NCBI GenBank assembly: GCA_039934475.1
Contig: JBDTMC010000118.1
Location: forward strand, 1-18,000
Source: JBDTMC01 sp039934475
Lineage (GTDB): Bacteria; Acidobacteriota; Terriglobia; Bryobacterales; Bryobacteraceae
Direction of reading: 5' to 3'
DNA: 18,000 nt
The notes beneath the pieces are model-generated. The model searched no databases. It was not told the origin of the DNA and was given only the letters and a program-made list of their open reading frames with translations. How positions within the stretch are numbered: the first letter of the stretch is position 1; every line of letters starts with the position of its first letter. A program made the translations under genes and the position numbers. Of this stretch, positions 1 through 9,266 are shown in pieces.

Positions 1-1
1 C

Positions 2-1863
<1,862 letters not shown>

Positions 1864-1864
<1 letters not shown>

Positions 1865-2598
1865 TGAAGATCGTATTGCACGTTTGGCGGCAGAAGAACC
1901 GCGCCGACAAGGGGCGGATGGTCCGCTATGAGACGGATGCGAATCCGCACATGTCGTTCCTGGAAATGCTGGACGTAGTGAATGAAGGGTTGATCTTCAA
2001 GAACGAGGAGCCTATCGCGTTCGACCACGATTGCCGCGAAGGCATCTGCGGCTCATGCGGCTTCATGATCAGCGGCGTGGCCCATGGTCCGCTACCCGCC
2101 ACTACGGTTTGCCAGTTGCACATGCGCCATTTCAAAGAGGGCGACGAACTGTACCTGGAGCCCTGGCGCGCCAAAGCGTTCCCGGTGGTGAAAGACCTGG
2201 TGGTGGACCGCTCCGCGTTTGATCGCATTGTGGCGGCCGGTGGCTATGTTTCCATCCCGGCAGGGAGCGCGCCCGACGGCAATGCGATTCTGGTGCCGCA
2301 TCAGGATCAGGAAACGGCTATGGACGCCGCCGCCTGCATCGGCTGCGGCGCCTGCGTGGCGATGTGCCCCAACGCCGCAGCAGCCTTGTTCACCGGCGCC
2401 AAGATTTCGCACCTCGGCTTGCTGCCGCAAGGCCAGCCCGAGCGAACCGAACGGGCCGTGCGCATGGTAGCGCAGTTGACGGCAGAAGGCTTCGGCCACT
2501 GCACCAACATAGGCGAGTGCGAAGCGGTCTGTCCGAAGGGTATCCAGCTCTCTGTGATCGCCCGCATGAACCGCGACTATATGAAGGCTGGTTTCTAG
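1864..2598 (+). CDS. sdhB: Succinate dehydrogenase/fumarate reductase iron-sulfur subunit
   Basis: This subunit carries electrons between the flavoprotein and the membrane quinone site. It has 244 residues. An N-terminal plant-type ferredoxin domain holds the [2Fe-2S] ligands C57, C62, C65 and C83 (CREGICGSC, then C83). The C-terminal bacterial-ferredoxin domain has C158-x2-C161-x2-C164-x3-C168-P and then C213-x5-C219-x3-C223-P. By the E. coli pattern, C158, C161, C164 and C223 bind [4Fe-4S], while C168, C213 and C219 bind [3Fe-4S]. All expected ligands are present, so the protein should be functional. The start is set by the one-base TAATG overlap with sdhA, which suggests translational coupling. 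The gene ends in tandem TAG TAG stops at 2596-2601. It is the last gene of the sdh operon: the next gene begins about 96 bases later and has an unrelated role. Confidence 0.95.
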
Positions 2599-2654
2599 TA
2601 GCGCGAAAACGACACGAACCTCCCGCTTACCAGCCACGGAGTTGAGAGGTGGGA

Positions 2655-2682
2655 TTGTCCTTGTGGGTCTAGCCGCTATATG
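2655..2682 (+). promoter_or_regulatory. Possible promoter for the GH116 gene
   Basis: TTGTCC at 2655-2660 and TATATG at 2677-2682 are separated by 16 bases and resemble a sigma-70 -35/-10 pair. If it is used, the transcript would begin at about 2689. That would exclude the upstream ATG at 2680 and favour the ATG at 2695. The match is imperfect and was found only by eye. The rest of the sdhB-GH116 gap (2599-2694) shows no convincing terminator. Confidence 0.25.
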
Positions 2683-2694
2683 CTGGACGTCACG

Positions 2695-5409
2695 ATGAAA
2701 TCCAGACGACGGGCTTTCCTGCAACAAGTGGCATTGGGAGTAGGGGCGAGTGCGCAGGGCTTGCCCCTCGCGGCCCAGGAGAAAGCGCCCGATCCCAAAG
2801 CCGCGCCAGACGCTAAAAAGAGCCCCGCCGCTGCCACCACGTATCCGCGCGTTTACCGCGGGCGCCACTTGAACATGATTGCGTTCCCGCTGGGCGGTGT
2901 TGGGGCGGGAAGCGTCAGCCTCGGTGGCCGCGGGCAGTTGCGCGACTGGGAGATCTTCAATAGACCCGACAAGGGGAACAATCTCAGCTATGCGTTTCCC
3001 AGTATCTGGGTTCAGGCCGGAGACAAGAAGCCCGTCGCTCGCGTTCTGGAAGCGCGAATTCAGCCGCCGTACGAGGGTTCCAGCGGATTGGGATCGCAGA
3101 ATGCACCGGGATTGACGCGCTTGGCCAGTGCGGTGTTTACGGGCGAGTTTCCCTTCGCGCAAGTGGACTTCACAGACCGCATGCTTCCAGTGAAAGTCCG
3201 CCTGGAAGCATTCACTCCATTCATTCCGCATGAGCCCGACGATTCCGGTTTGCCGGTGGCGGTTTTGCGCTACACGGTGACCAACACCGGCGCCGTGCCC
3301 GCCAAGACGTCCATTGGATTCTCCATCGACAACCCGATCGACAATCGCGCGGCGCGAGGCGTGGAACAGGCGGAAGTCGGCGATACACGGAAGAATGAGT
3401 TCCGCCGTGGCAAGGGTGTGGAAGGGCTGTGGATGACAAATACATCCATGCCCGCCGACGATCCACTGCAGGGGAGCATGGCGCTGTGCCTGCTGCCCAA
3501 CCCGAAGGCCGAAGTGACCTGGCTTCGCGGATGGCCGAAGGGACGCTGGTGGAACTCTCCGATGCTTTTCTGGGACGACTTCAGCGCCGATGGGAAGTTG
3601 GGGACAAGCGAGGAGCAGGCGAGCGGCGTTGGCGCGCTGTGTTCTCAGCAGACGATCGCTCCGGGTGCCACCGCGACTTACACCTTCATTCTCGCCTGGC
3701 GCTTTCCGAACCGGACTCCGGAGCGATGTGGCTGGACGGCCGGCAAAGGCTTCGAGAAGACGATCATCGGCAACTGGTATGCGGAACGCTTCGCCACGGC
3801 TTGGGATGCGGCTGAGTACGCGGCGGCAAATCTGGCGCGATTGGAACGCGACACGCGAGTCTTCACCTCGGCGGTGCGGGATAGTTCCCTGCCCGCAAGC
3901 GTGAAAGACGCGGCCATGGCCAACCTGTCCACGCTCGTCTCCACGACGTGTTTTCGCACCGCCGACGGCGAGTTCCATGGCTTTGAAGGCGTGAACGACC
4001 ATTTGGGCTGCTGCCATGGCAACTGCACACACGTGTGGAACTACGAGACCGCGACTACGTTCCTGTTTCCCTCGCACGCGCGATCGCTGCGTAAGGCGGC
4101 GTTCGGTTATTCACTCGATGACAACGGGGCCATACATTTCCGTCAGTCGCTGCCTGAAGGGACAGGGCGTTCCGGGTATGCGGCCACCGATGGGCAGATG
4201 GGACAGATTGTGCACGCGTACCTGGACTGGCAGCTCTCCGGGGATTCGCAATGGCTGAAGGCGCTGTGGCCGCGGCTGAAGAAGGCGATGGAATTCTGCT
4301 GGATCCCCGGCGGCTGGGACGCGGACAAGGATGGCGTCATGGAGGGTGTCCAGCACAACACATATGACGTGGAGTTCTATGGACCGAATCCGCAGTGCGG
4401 CATCTATTACCTGGGCGGGTTGCGCGCGGCTGAGGAGATGGCGCGCGCGGTAGGCGATGGCGCCGCGGCGGAACAGTTCCGGAAGGTATTCGAACAAGGC
4501 AGTAAGTGGGTGGATGCCAACCTCTTCAACGGCCAATACTATGTCCAGAAGATCAGAGGTGTTGAGAAGACGAAAATCGCCCCCGCCTTGCGCAGCGGTA
4601 TGGGTTCCGACGACACGATGAATCCCGAGTATCAACTGGGCGAGGGATGCTTAGTCGATCAGTTGGTAGGTCAGTATCTGGCGGATATAGCGGGATTAGG
4701 TCCGTTATTGGGAGCAAAGAACATCCGCACGGCGCTGGAATCGATATGGAAATACAACTACCGTAAGTCACTGGAGGAGCACGACTCGGTGCAGCGGATC
4801 TACGCCCTGAACGATGAGGCAGCGCTGCTGATTTGCGATTACGGAAAGGCGGAGCGTCCGCGAATTCCCTTCCCTTATTACGCTGAGGCGTGGACTGGTT
4901 TGGAATACATGGCGGCGTCGCAATTCATTTACGCCGGGATGGTGCGCGAGGGCGAGCAACTGTTCGACGACGTGCGCGCCCGGCACGATGGCGAGAAGAG
5001 AAACCCTTGGGACGAACCGGAGTGCGGGCACCATTATGCGCGCGCAATGTCGGCATGGTCGGGCGTAGTGGCGCTGAGTGGTTTCCACTACGAGGGAGCA
5101 AAGGGCAGCGTCTTACTGACGCCGCGATGGGGCAGCACCAGTGGGCGGTGTTTCTGGTCGACCGCGACGGGCTGGGGCACTTACTCGCGAGTGCGCAAAG
5201 AGGGCGGCGGAACACAGGTTTCGATCGACGTACTGCATGGCACCCTGCCTTGCCAAAGCTGCGAAATCGAAGGGAGCGGGGCGGCCAAAGTGAGCCTGGA
5301 TGGGAAGGCCATAGCACATGAGGTGGAGCGGCGCGGCAAGAGAACGTTACTACGGTTGCGCGAAGCGGTCACGGTGAAGGCAGGCGGGCATCTGGTTATC
5401 GCCGGCTAG
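2695..5409 (+). CDS. Exported GH116 (DUF608) family glycosidase, beta-glucosidase/glucosylceramidase-like
   Basis: This is a large glycoside hydrolase of the family that includes non-lysosomal glucosylceramidase GBA2 and bacterial beta-glucosidases, predicted to act outside the cytoplasm. From the ATG at 2695 (904 residues) the N-terminus is MKSRRRAFLQQ, a twin-arginine signal, then a hydrophobic stretch ending near LAAQ. An in-frame ATG at 2680 would add five residues; I prefer 2695 because it puts the Tat motif at the end. Numbering from 2680, the GH116 N-terminal signature (FPLGGVGAGS, then GGRGQLRDWEIFNRP) starts near residue 67. The alpha/alpha-barrel domain covers about 400-800, with FEGVNDHLGCCHGNCTHVWNYE at 435-456 in two conserved blocks, NTYDVEFYG (D563, likely acid/base) and AEAWTGLEY. 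The glutamate nucleophile of characterised members is not obvious in the 436-456 region. The gene converges on the minus-strand glycan cluster, leaving only 11 bases between stops. The fold assignment is strong, but the substrate is not known. Confidence 0.85.
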   Translation: MKSRRRAFLQQVALGVGASAQGLPLAAQEKAPDPKAAPDAKKSPAAATTYPRVYRGRHLNMIAFPLGGVGAGSVSLGGRGQLRDWEIFNRPDKGNNLSYAFPSIWVQAGDKKPVARVLEARIQPPYEGSSGLGSQNAPGLTRLASAVFTGEFPFAQVDFTDRMLPVKVRLEAFTPFIPHEPDDSGLPVAVLRYTVTNTGAVPAKTSIGFSIDNPIDNRAARGVEQAEVGDTRKNEFRRGKGVEGLWMTNTSMPADDPLQGSMALCLLPNPKAEVTWLRGWPKGRWWNSPMLFWDDFSADGKLGTSEEQASGVGALCSQQTIAPGATATYTFILAWRFPNRTPERCGWTAGKGFEKTIIGNWYAERFATAWDAAEYAAANLARLERDTRVFTSAVRDSSLPASVKDAAMANLSTLVSTTCFRTADGEFHGFEGVNDHLGCCHGNCTHVWNYETATTFLFPSHARSLRKAAFGYSLDDNGAIHFRQSLPEGTGRSGYAATDGQMGQIVHAYLDWQLSGDSQWLKALWPRLKKAMEFCWIPGGWDADKDGVMEGVQHNTYDVEFYGPNPQCGIYYLGGLRAAEEMARAVGDGAAAEQFRKVFEQGSKWVDANLFNGQYYVQKIRGVEKTKIAPALRSGMGSDDTMNPEYQLGEGCLVDQLVGQYLADIAGLGPLLGAKNIRTALESIWKYNYRKSLEEHDSVQRIYALNDEAALLICDYGKAERPRIPFPYYAEAWTGLEYMAASQFIYAGMVREGEQLFDDVRARHDGEKRNPWDEPECGHHYARAMSAWSGVVALSGFHYEGAKGSVLLTPRWGSTSGRCFWSTATGWGTYSRVRKEGGGTQVSIDVLHGTLPCQSCEIEGSGAAKVSLDGKAIAHEVERRGKRTLLRLREAVTVKAGGHLVIAG

Positions 5410-5420
5410 CGTCTGCACTA

Positions 5421-5918
5421 TCACTTCTTCGGAGTCACCGGCTGCCACAACTCGACCTTATTGCCGTCGGGATCGTAGATCCACGCGAACCGGCCGTAGT
5501 CTTCGTCCTGGCGCTTGGGATCGATCTTGACGCCTTCTTTCTGCAACCGTTCGAGCAGCGCATCCATATCGTCCACGATGTAGTTCACCATGAACGCCTG
5601 GCTGGGCTCTAAGTACTTGGTGGTTCCTGGGAACACGGTCCAGACGGTCACATGCTCCTTCTCCGGGTTGTCTTTCTCCCGCCACGGCAGCATGGCGCCG
5701 TGACCTTTATCCGCCAGTCCGAGATGCTTCCCGTACCACTCACGCATCTCTTTTTGATTGGCAGACTTGAAGAAGATTCCACCGATTCCCAGGATTCGCC
5801 CTCGTTCGCTCGACATTGATGCTCCTTCTTTCGCAGTTGTGGTTGCCTGTTGCTGCGCCCGGCAAACCGGCAGCAATACAGCCAGAGCTAACAGAACGGG
5901 CATAGGCTTGCGCAACAT
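5421..5918 (-). CDS. VOC-superfamily (glyoxalase/dioxygenase-fold) protein with signal peptide
   Basis: This is a small vicinal-oxygen-chelate fold protein; members are metal-dependent lyases, dioxygenases or binding proteins, and no specific reaction can be assigned. From the ATG at 5918 it has 165 residues. The sequence MLRKPMPVLLALAVLLPVCRA is a clear Sec signal peptide. The VOC domain starts near GIGGIFFKSANQKEMREWYGKHLGL and ends with WIYDPDGNKVELWQP, a typical closing strand carrying the conserved metal-site glutamate. A second in-frame ATG at 5816 is preceded by a strong AAGGAG five bases upstream and would give a 131-residue cytoplasmic protein, whereas the start at 5918 has no Shine-Dalgarno. 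The extra 34 residues read as a real signal peptide, so I chose 5918; both starts may be used. A longer frame from 5990 overlaps the end of the sialidase gene and is unlikely. This is the last gene of the minus-strand cluster. Confidence 0.75.
   Translation of the reverse strand: MLRKPMPVLLALAVLLPVCRAQQQATTTAKEGASMSSERGRILGIGGIFFKSANQKEMREWYGKHLGLADKGHGAMLPWREKDNPEKEHVTVWTVFPGTTKYLEPSQAFMVNYIVDDMDALLERLQKEGVKIDPKRQDEDYGRFAWIYDPDGNKVELWQPVTPKK
5822..5827 (-). promoter_or_regulatory. Strong internal Shine-Dalgarno before the second start of the VOC gene
   Basis: On the minus strand AAGGAG is followed by five bases (catca) and then the ATG at 5816-5814. This is a near-ideal ribosome binding site, stronger than any other in the neighbourhood. 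It lies inside the longer reading frame, where it encodes the Lys-Glu-Gly stretch after the signal peptide. It is the reason to consider an alternative cytoplasmic product. Confidence 0.6.
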
Positions 5919-5924
5919 GGGCAG

Positions 5925-5955
5925 ATTGTAGCAACAATTCTTGATTCCGTGCCAA
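5925..5955 (-). promoter_or_regulatory. Possible promoter of the VOC gene, leaderless geometry
   Basis: On the minus strand TTGGCA (5955-5950) and TACAAT (5930-5925) are 19 bases apart, and the -10 is preceded by TTGC. Only six bases separate TACAAT from the ATG at 5918, so transcription would begin at or next to the start codon, which fits the missing Shine-Dalgarno there. The site lies just past the sialidase stop (5968). The spacer is longer than ideal, so support is weak. Confidence 0.3.
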
Positions 5956-5967
5956 AAGACAGACCTT

Positions 5968-7698
5968 CTAATGCGGCTGCAGTTTGGCAATCGCGGCTGA
6001 TGCAGCCTCAGCGACGGATTCCATTTTGTCGAAATTGCATCTCTCGCGGTCGTTTAGCAGAACGCGGAGCGCCGGCAGAGCTTCCTGAGCCTTCAGCTCG
6101 ACGAGAGCGTAGATGGCAAGCACCCTCATGCTGGGATTGCGATCTCTCAGCAGGCCGATCAATGGCTGCACCGCCGATCGGTCGCCAATGTGCCCGAGAG
6201 ACCACGGAACAATGTAGTTCACGACCGGATCGTTCAGCAGCGCCACCAGCACGGGAACAGCGCGGGGGTCTTTCAAGTCTCCGAGCAGATGGGCAGCGTA
6301 GTAACGGTCTGCTTGGATCTGACCCTGAAGGGACCACTTGCCGCCAGGAGTCCCCTGTGCCTCGGGCCTTTCCGAATGGTCACGGAGAATCGCTGTAATC
6401 ACATCGAATCCACGCGGGTCACCCAGCCTGCCGAAGATGAACGCAGCGTTACCGCGCAAGTGCCAGTCCTGGTGAGTTAACCATGGCTCCAGCTTCGGAA
6501 GGACACTGGGGTCTTTCGCCGCGACAATAGCCTCAGCGACTTCGAACTGCTGCCAGAAAACAGTCGTTGTCTGAAATTTCTTGAGCATGTCGAAGTCGCC
6601 TGGGACGAGGCGAACACTTACCACGAAGGGCGGCTCTCCTTCGGTCCAATGCCCATAGGTAGTGGCCACAACCGTTCCATCGGGAAGAACCTCGACGCCA
6701 GGATACGCGCAGTCGGCTGCTTTGTGATTCTTCATCAGGCGCATGCGGAACTGTCCCTCGCGGCCTTGGACGAGGTCGTTATAGGAGCCGACCCAAGCCA
6801 CCCAGTCACCGCGCGTGCGGCTTTCAAGGGTTGTGTCGCGAAAGGAAAGGAAGAGCCGGCCGTCTTTGAGGTACTTGCCCTGGTGGCGATCTCCCGTGAG
6901 CGCGCCAGGGAGTTCGCGCGGGTCCGTCCACGTCTTGCCTTCGTCGTTACTGAAAGCGACAAACGAATTGAACTTGCGGCTGTTTTCACGGAGCAGCATA
7001 GCGAGTTGGCGGCCGTCGGGCGAACGAATGATTCCCGGTTCGCAGAGGTGGGCCAGGGGATGTCGCGCAATGGCGATGGGCGCGTTCCAAGTGAGTCCGC
7101 CGTTTTTGGAGATCGTCTTGTATACGGTGAATACGGGTGCTGTGGGGTGAGGCGGAGGGTTGGCGGAAAAATATCGGCCGTCATCGTGAAAGACTGCCAT
7201 ATAGCTGCCGTTCTTCAAGCGCACTACATCTGCCATAGCGACAATTCCGCCGAAGTCGCCGATGGGGGCTAGCGGCGTCCAGGTGCGGCCGTCGTCTTCA
7301 GAGACTGAACTTCGGATGGGATAGAGGCCGGAGAAGACAATCAGCCTCCTCTTTCCAGCAGAGTCGATGGTGCGGTGGATGGTCGGGGTTTCCAGCGAAG
7401 TCGCCCAGTTCTCCGGCACGGGCAGCCGCGGCGACCAGGTGAGGCCACCGTCGGTACTCCGCTTCAGTACGAGCGGGCCTTTCCCGTGGCCTTTGGGATA
7501 AGCGCAAAGCATCGTCTTGCCGTCCTCAAGAAGCACGGTCGTGGGATGGCCGAGGTACTGCCCCGGCTCGCGATCCACAATGACCTGGCGGTTCGAGTCA
7601 CTGCTGAAGTCGAACTGGGGTATGGTGTAACCGCGGGGGACACTTTGACCGCAACAGAGGGAGAGAATCCCGAGTCCCAGCACTAGTGAACGCGTCAT
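5968..7698 (-). CDS. Exported sialidase-fold (BNR/Asp-box) protein with C-terminal HEAT repeats
   Basis: This is a putative exo-alpha-sialidase or related glycan hydrolase or binding protein of 576 residues. The N-terminus MTRSLVLGLGILSLCCGQS is a short signal peptide; the double cysteine makes a lipoprotein possible, but the lipobox is poor. A six-bladed propeller covers about 25-375, with Asp-box motifs STDGGLTW (81-88), SEDDGRTW (133-140), SKNGGLTW (197-204) and SNDEGKTW (250-257). Candidate catalytic residues are R43 (DREPGQ), E220 (CEPG), R237 (LLRENS), R287 and Y332 (CAYPGVEVLPDG), resembling a sialidase arginine triad with a Glu-Tyr pair; these assignments are tentative. Residues about 385-576 form HEAT/PBS-lyase-like helical repeats (for example DPRAVPVLVALLNDP and DRSAVQPLIGLLRDR), probably for protein contacts. 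Its ATG overlaps the PIG-L stop as ATGA (7695-7698), so translation is probably coupled. Sialic acid has not been shown to be the substrate for this branch. Confidence 0.85.
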   Translation of the reverse strand: MTRSLVLGLGILSLCCGQSVPRGYTIPQFDFSSDSNRQVIVDREPGQYLGHPTTVLLEDGKTMLCAYPKGHGKGPLVLKRSTDGGLTWSPRLPVPENWATSLETPTIHRTIDSAGKRRLIVFSGLYPIRSSVSEDDGRTWTPLAPIGDFGGIVAMADVVRLKNGSYMAVFHDDGRYFSANPPPHPTAPVFTVYKTISKNGGLTWNAPIAIARHPLAHLCEPGIIRSPDGRQLAMLLRENSRKFNSFVAFSNDEGKTWTDPRELPGALTGDRHQGKYLKDGRLFLSFRDTTLESRTRGDWVAWVGSYNDLVQGREGQFRMRLMKNHKAADCAYPGVEVLPDGTVVATTYGHWTEGEPPFVVSVRLVPGDFDMLKKFQTTTVFWQQFEVAEAIVAAKDPSVLPKLEPWLTHQDWHLRGNAAFIFGRLGDPRGFDVITAILRDHSERPEAQGTPGGKWSLQGQIQADRYYAAHLLGDLKDPRAVPVLVALLNDPVVNYIVPWSLGHIGDRSAVQPLIGLLRDRNPSMRVLAIYALVELKAQEALPALRVLLNDRERCNFDKMESVAEAASAAIAKLQPH

Positions 7699-8645
7699 AG
7701 CTTCACGGCATTCTCGCGAATGTAGGTTTCTACGGGGGTTGGCTGAGGACCGATGTAGTGGTACGGTTCGGCGTAGGAGAGGCCGAAGCGCTTGCCAGTC
7801 TGTGCATCGCGTTCCAGCACGAAGCGGCGGGTATATTCGCGGTTCGCGGTTTCGTCATCGTTGCCCAGCAGAGGGAGGCGCTGTCCCTGCTCAGCGAGGC
7901 GCCGGCGGAGTTGAGCCCCGGTTTGGCCGGCGGGTCCTTGCGCGGTGTTGAGCAAATTGACACCGATCTTGCGGTCCATGAATGGCGTGATATCGACGAC
8001 GCGGTTAACGAGTTGGGGGCCGCGCGCAAAGTAGTACTTCTCTTGCACGGCGTGAGGCGAGAGACCCGCCTCGAAGTGTTCGGGATAGTCCTTGTTGTTA
8101 CCCGCCATCCAGCAGGCGGCTTCTACGGCACGAGCGGTGACGTAGTGATCGGGGTTCTCCTCGTACTGCGACCAGGGATCGTAGCAGATGACCGTATCCA
8201 CCTTCAGAAGACGGAAAAGAAAAATGAGGCGCAGCCGCAGTTCGAGCGGAGAAACACCATCCAACATGTGATTGCGATAGTGCAGGTCGTAGGTGCGCTT
8301 GAGGCCCATGTCACGCGCCACGGCAAAGTTGTCGCGTTCATTGGCGAGTACGCCTTCACCGACGGTTCCGGGACCGGTGTGGTCATCGTTAGTGGTGCGA
8401 ATGAGGTAGCCGGTGTAGCCTTCGTGGAGGAGTTTCAGGACAACGCCGGCCGCGAAGATGGGGAGGTCGTCGGCGTGAGGCTGAATGGCAGCGAGGACTT
8501 TACCCGCATGCGGCGTGCCGGGCTGGGCGCGCTCTACGTGGACGTCGGGGTTAGGGAATGGGCCTTCATCCGTAGGGGCGCCGGCGGCGGCCGACACTGT
8601 GAGAGCGCCCGCGGTAAGGCGGGTGAGGAACTCGCTGCGATTCAT
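7695..8645 (-). CDS. Exported PIG-L family deacetylase (LmbE-like)
   Basis: This is a zinc-dependent N-acetyl-sugar deacetylase of the PIG-L/LmbE/MshB family, of 316 residues. From the ATG at 8645 the N-terminus MNRSEFLTRLTAGALTVSAAAGA is a likely Sec signal peptide; it lacks a full twin arginine. The zinc-site motif is QPHADD (H57 and D60), here PHADD rather than the usual PHPDD, and the third ligand is probably H167 in NPDHYVTARAVEAA. Between them, TTNDDHTGPGTVGEGVLANERDNFAVARDMGL is the usual family block. The frame is open back to 8762, but that part overlaps the preceding gene and would bury the signal peptide, so 8645 is preferred; it has a GGAG 11 bases upstream. That GGAG lies in the arm of a perfect 11-bp hairpin. 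The stop overlaps the sialidase start. Context suggests removal of acetyl groups from amino sugars released by the neighbouring glycosidases. Confidence 0.85.
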   Translation of the reverse strand: MNRSEFLTRLTAGALTVSAAAGAPTDEGPFPNPDVHVERAQPGTPHAGKVLAAIQPHADDLPIFAAGVVLKLLHEGYTGYLIRTTNDDHTGPGTVGEGVLANERDNFAVARDMGLKRTYDLHYRNHMLDGVSPLELRLRLIFLFRLLKVDTVICYDPWSQYEENPDHYVTARAVEAACWMAGNNKDYPEHFEAGLSPHAVQEKYYFARGPQLVNRVVDITPFMDRKIGVNLLNTAQGPAGQTGAQLRRRLAEQGQRLPLLGNDDETANREYTRRFVLERDAQTGKRFGLSYAEPYHYIGPQPTPVETYIRENAVKL

Positions 8646-8656
8646 GAGTGGGTTGG

Positions 8657-8693
8657 CTCCTGCTGAGTATTGTGGCGCGGTTCTCAGCAGGAG
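8657..8693 (-). promoter_or_regulatory. 11-bp perfect inverted repeat covering the PIG-L ribosome binding site
   Basis: CTCCTGCTGAG (8657-8667) and CTCAGCAGGAG (8683-8693) are exact reverse complements separated by 15 bases. In the minus-strand transcript the downstream arm ends in GGAG, the only plausible Shine-Dalgarno for the PIG-L start at 8645, so folding would hide it. There is no U-tract after the stem, which argues against a simple intrinsic terminator. The hairpin could control translation, protect RNA ends, or bind a protein as an operator. The function is inferred; the repeat itself is directly visible. Confidence 0.6.
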
Positions 8694-8703
8694 TGGGGGG
8701 GGA

Positions 8704-9228
8704 CTAGCGCAGTTCGACGTATTGCCGCCCGTGATAGAGGCGGGCCGTCCCGTCGGTCGCAACTACCACTTGCAGAGGCCGCGGCTGTTTCATCGCGGAG
8801 TCGCGCTTAGACGCGCAATCTGCCACCGGGGCGCCGCCCTGATTGTAGATCGAGAGCTTACCGGGACCATCGACGCCGGTGCCGGGCGTGGCCCAACCGA
8901 AGCCGTAGCTGCCTACGGTGATCTTGTGGCCGCAGACCGACAGATCGCCTTCCGTGATGATGCTCCCGATGTACTTGGTGATGATATCCGCGCTATAGCC
9001 GGTGGTATCGATGAGTGCGAAGAGCGCCCGTGCGCCTTTCGGCGTGGTGATTAGGCTCGCGTTGCGCTTCTGCGTGGGAATCGCATTGCCCTCCAGATAG
9101 AAGTCTTTGGGCACGGCGGAATCGAAGGCTTTCCCGGTAACAACTTCAACGGCCTTCTGCGCAAGCGCAGTAGGGGAGTAAATGGCGGCCGCGGCGGCCA
9201 AACATACGAACAAGCGGAGGTTTTTCAT
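8704..9228 (-). CDS. Exported protein of unknown function (174 aa)
   Basis: I do not recognise a named family. The N-terminus MKNLRLFVCLAAAAAIYSPTALA is a textbook Sec signal peptide with likely cleavage after ALA at residue 23, so the protein should be periplasmic or extracellular. The mature part (about 150 residues) is mixed in composition with no membrane segment. It has two cysteines, C99 and C138, that could form a disulfide. A glycine-rich block reads GSYGFGWATPGTG, and the protein ends in QVVVATDGTARLYHGRQYVELR, which looks like a compact beta-rich ending. No catalytic motif is evident. The gene sits 38 bases after the fucosidase and 58 bases before the PIG-L gene on the same strand, so it is probably co-transcribed. 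The start at 9228 is the only one that gives the signal peptide; no strong Shine-Dalgarno is seen. Confidence 0.75.
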   Translation of the reverse strand: MKNLRLFVCLAAAAAIYSPTALAQKAVEVVTGKAFDSAVPKDFYLEGNAIPTQKRNASLITTPKGARALFALIDTTGYSADIITKYIGSIITEGDLSVCGHKITVGSYGFGWATPGTGVDGPGKLSIYNQGGAPVADCASKRDSAMKQPRPLQVVVATDGTARLYHGRQYVELR

Positions 9229-9266
9229 CGCGGGTTTATTCTATCAGCGACTTGGCGCGCAGATGT

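Noticed and set aside
2092..4077. 661-codon open frame on the minus strand across sdhB and GH116
   Set aside because: It lies antisense to two well-supported genes with clear family motifs. Its product is rich in Arg/His/Gly without domains, and such long antisense frames are common in GC-rich codon patterns.
7758..8666. 302-codon plus-strand frame opposite the PIG-L gene
   Set aside because: It is a mirror frame of a gene with conserved deacetylase motifs and a signal peptide. The product has no recognisable domain, and no ribosome binding site is apparent.
8646..8762. Longer PIG-L start at 8762
   Set aside because: The extra 39 residues overlap the preceding gene, are proline/serine-rich without similarity to the family, and would place the signal peptide in the interior.
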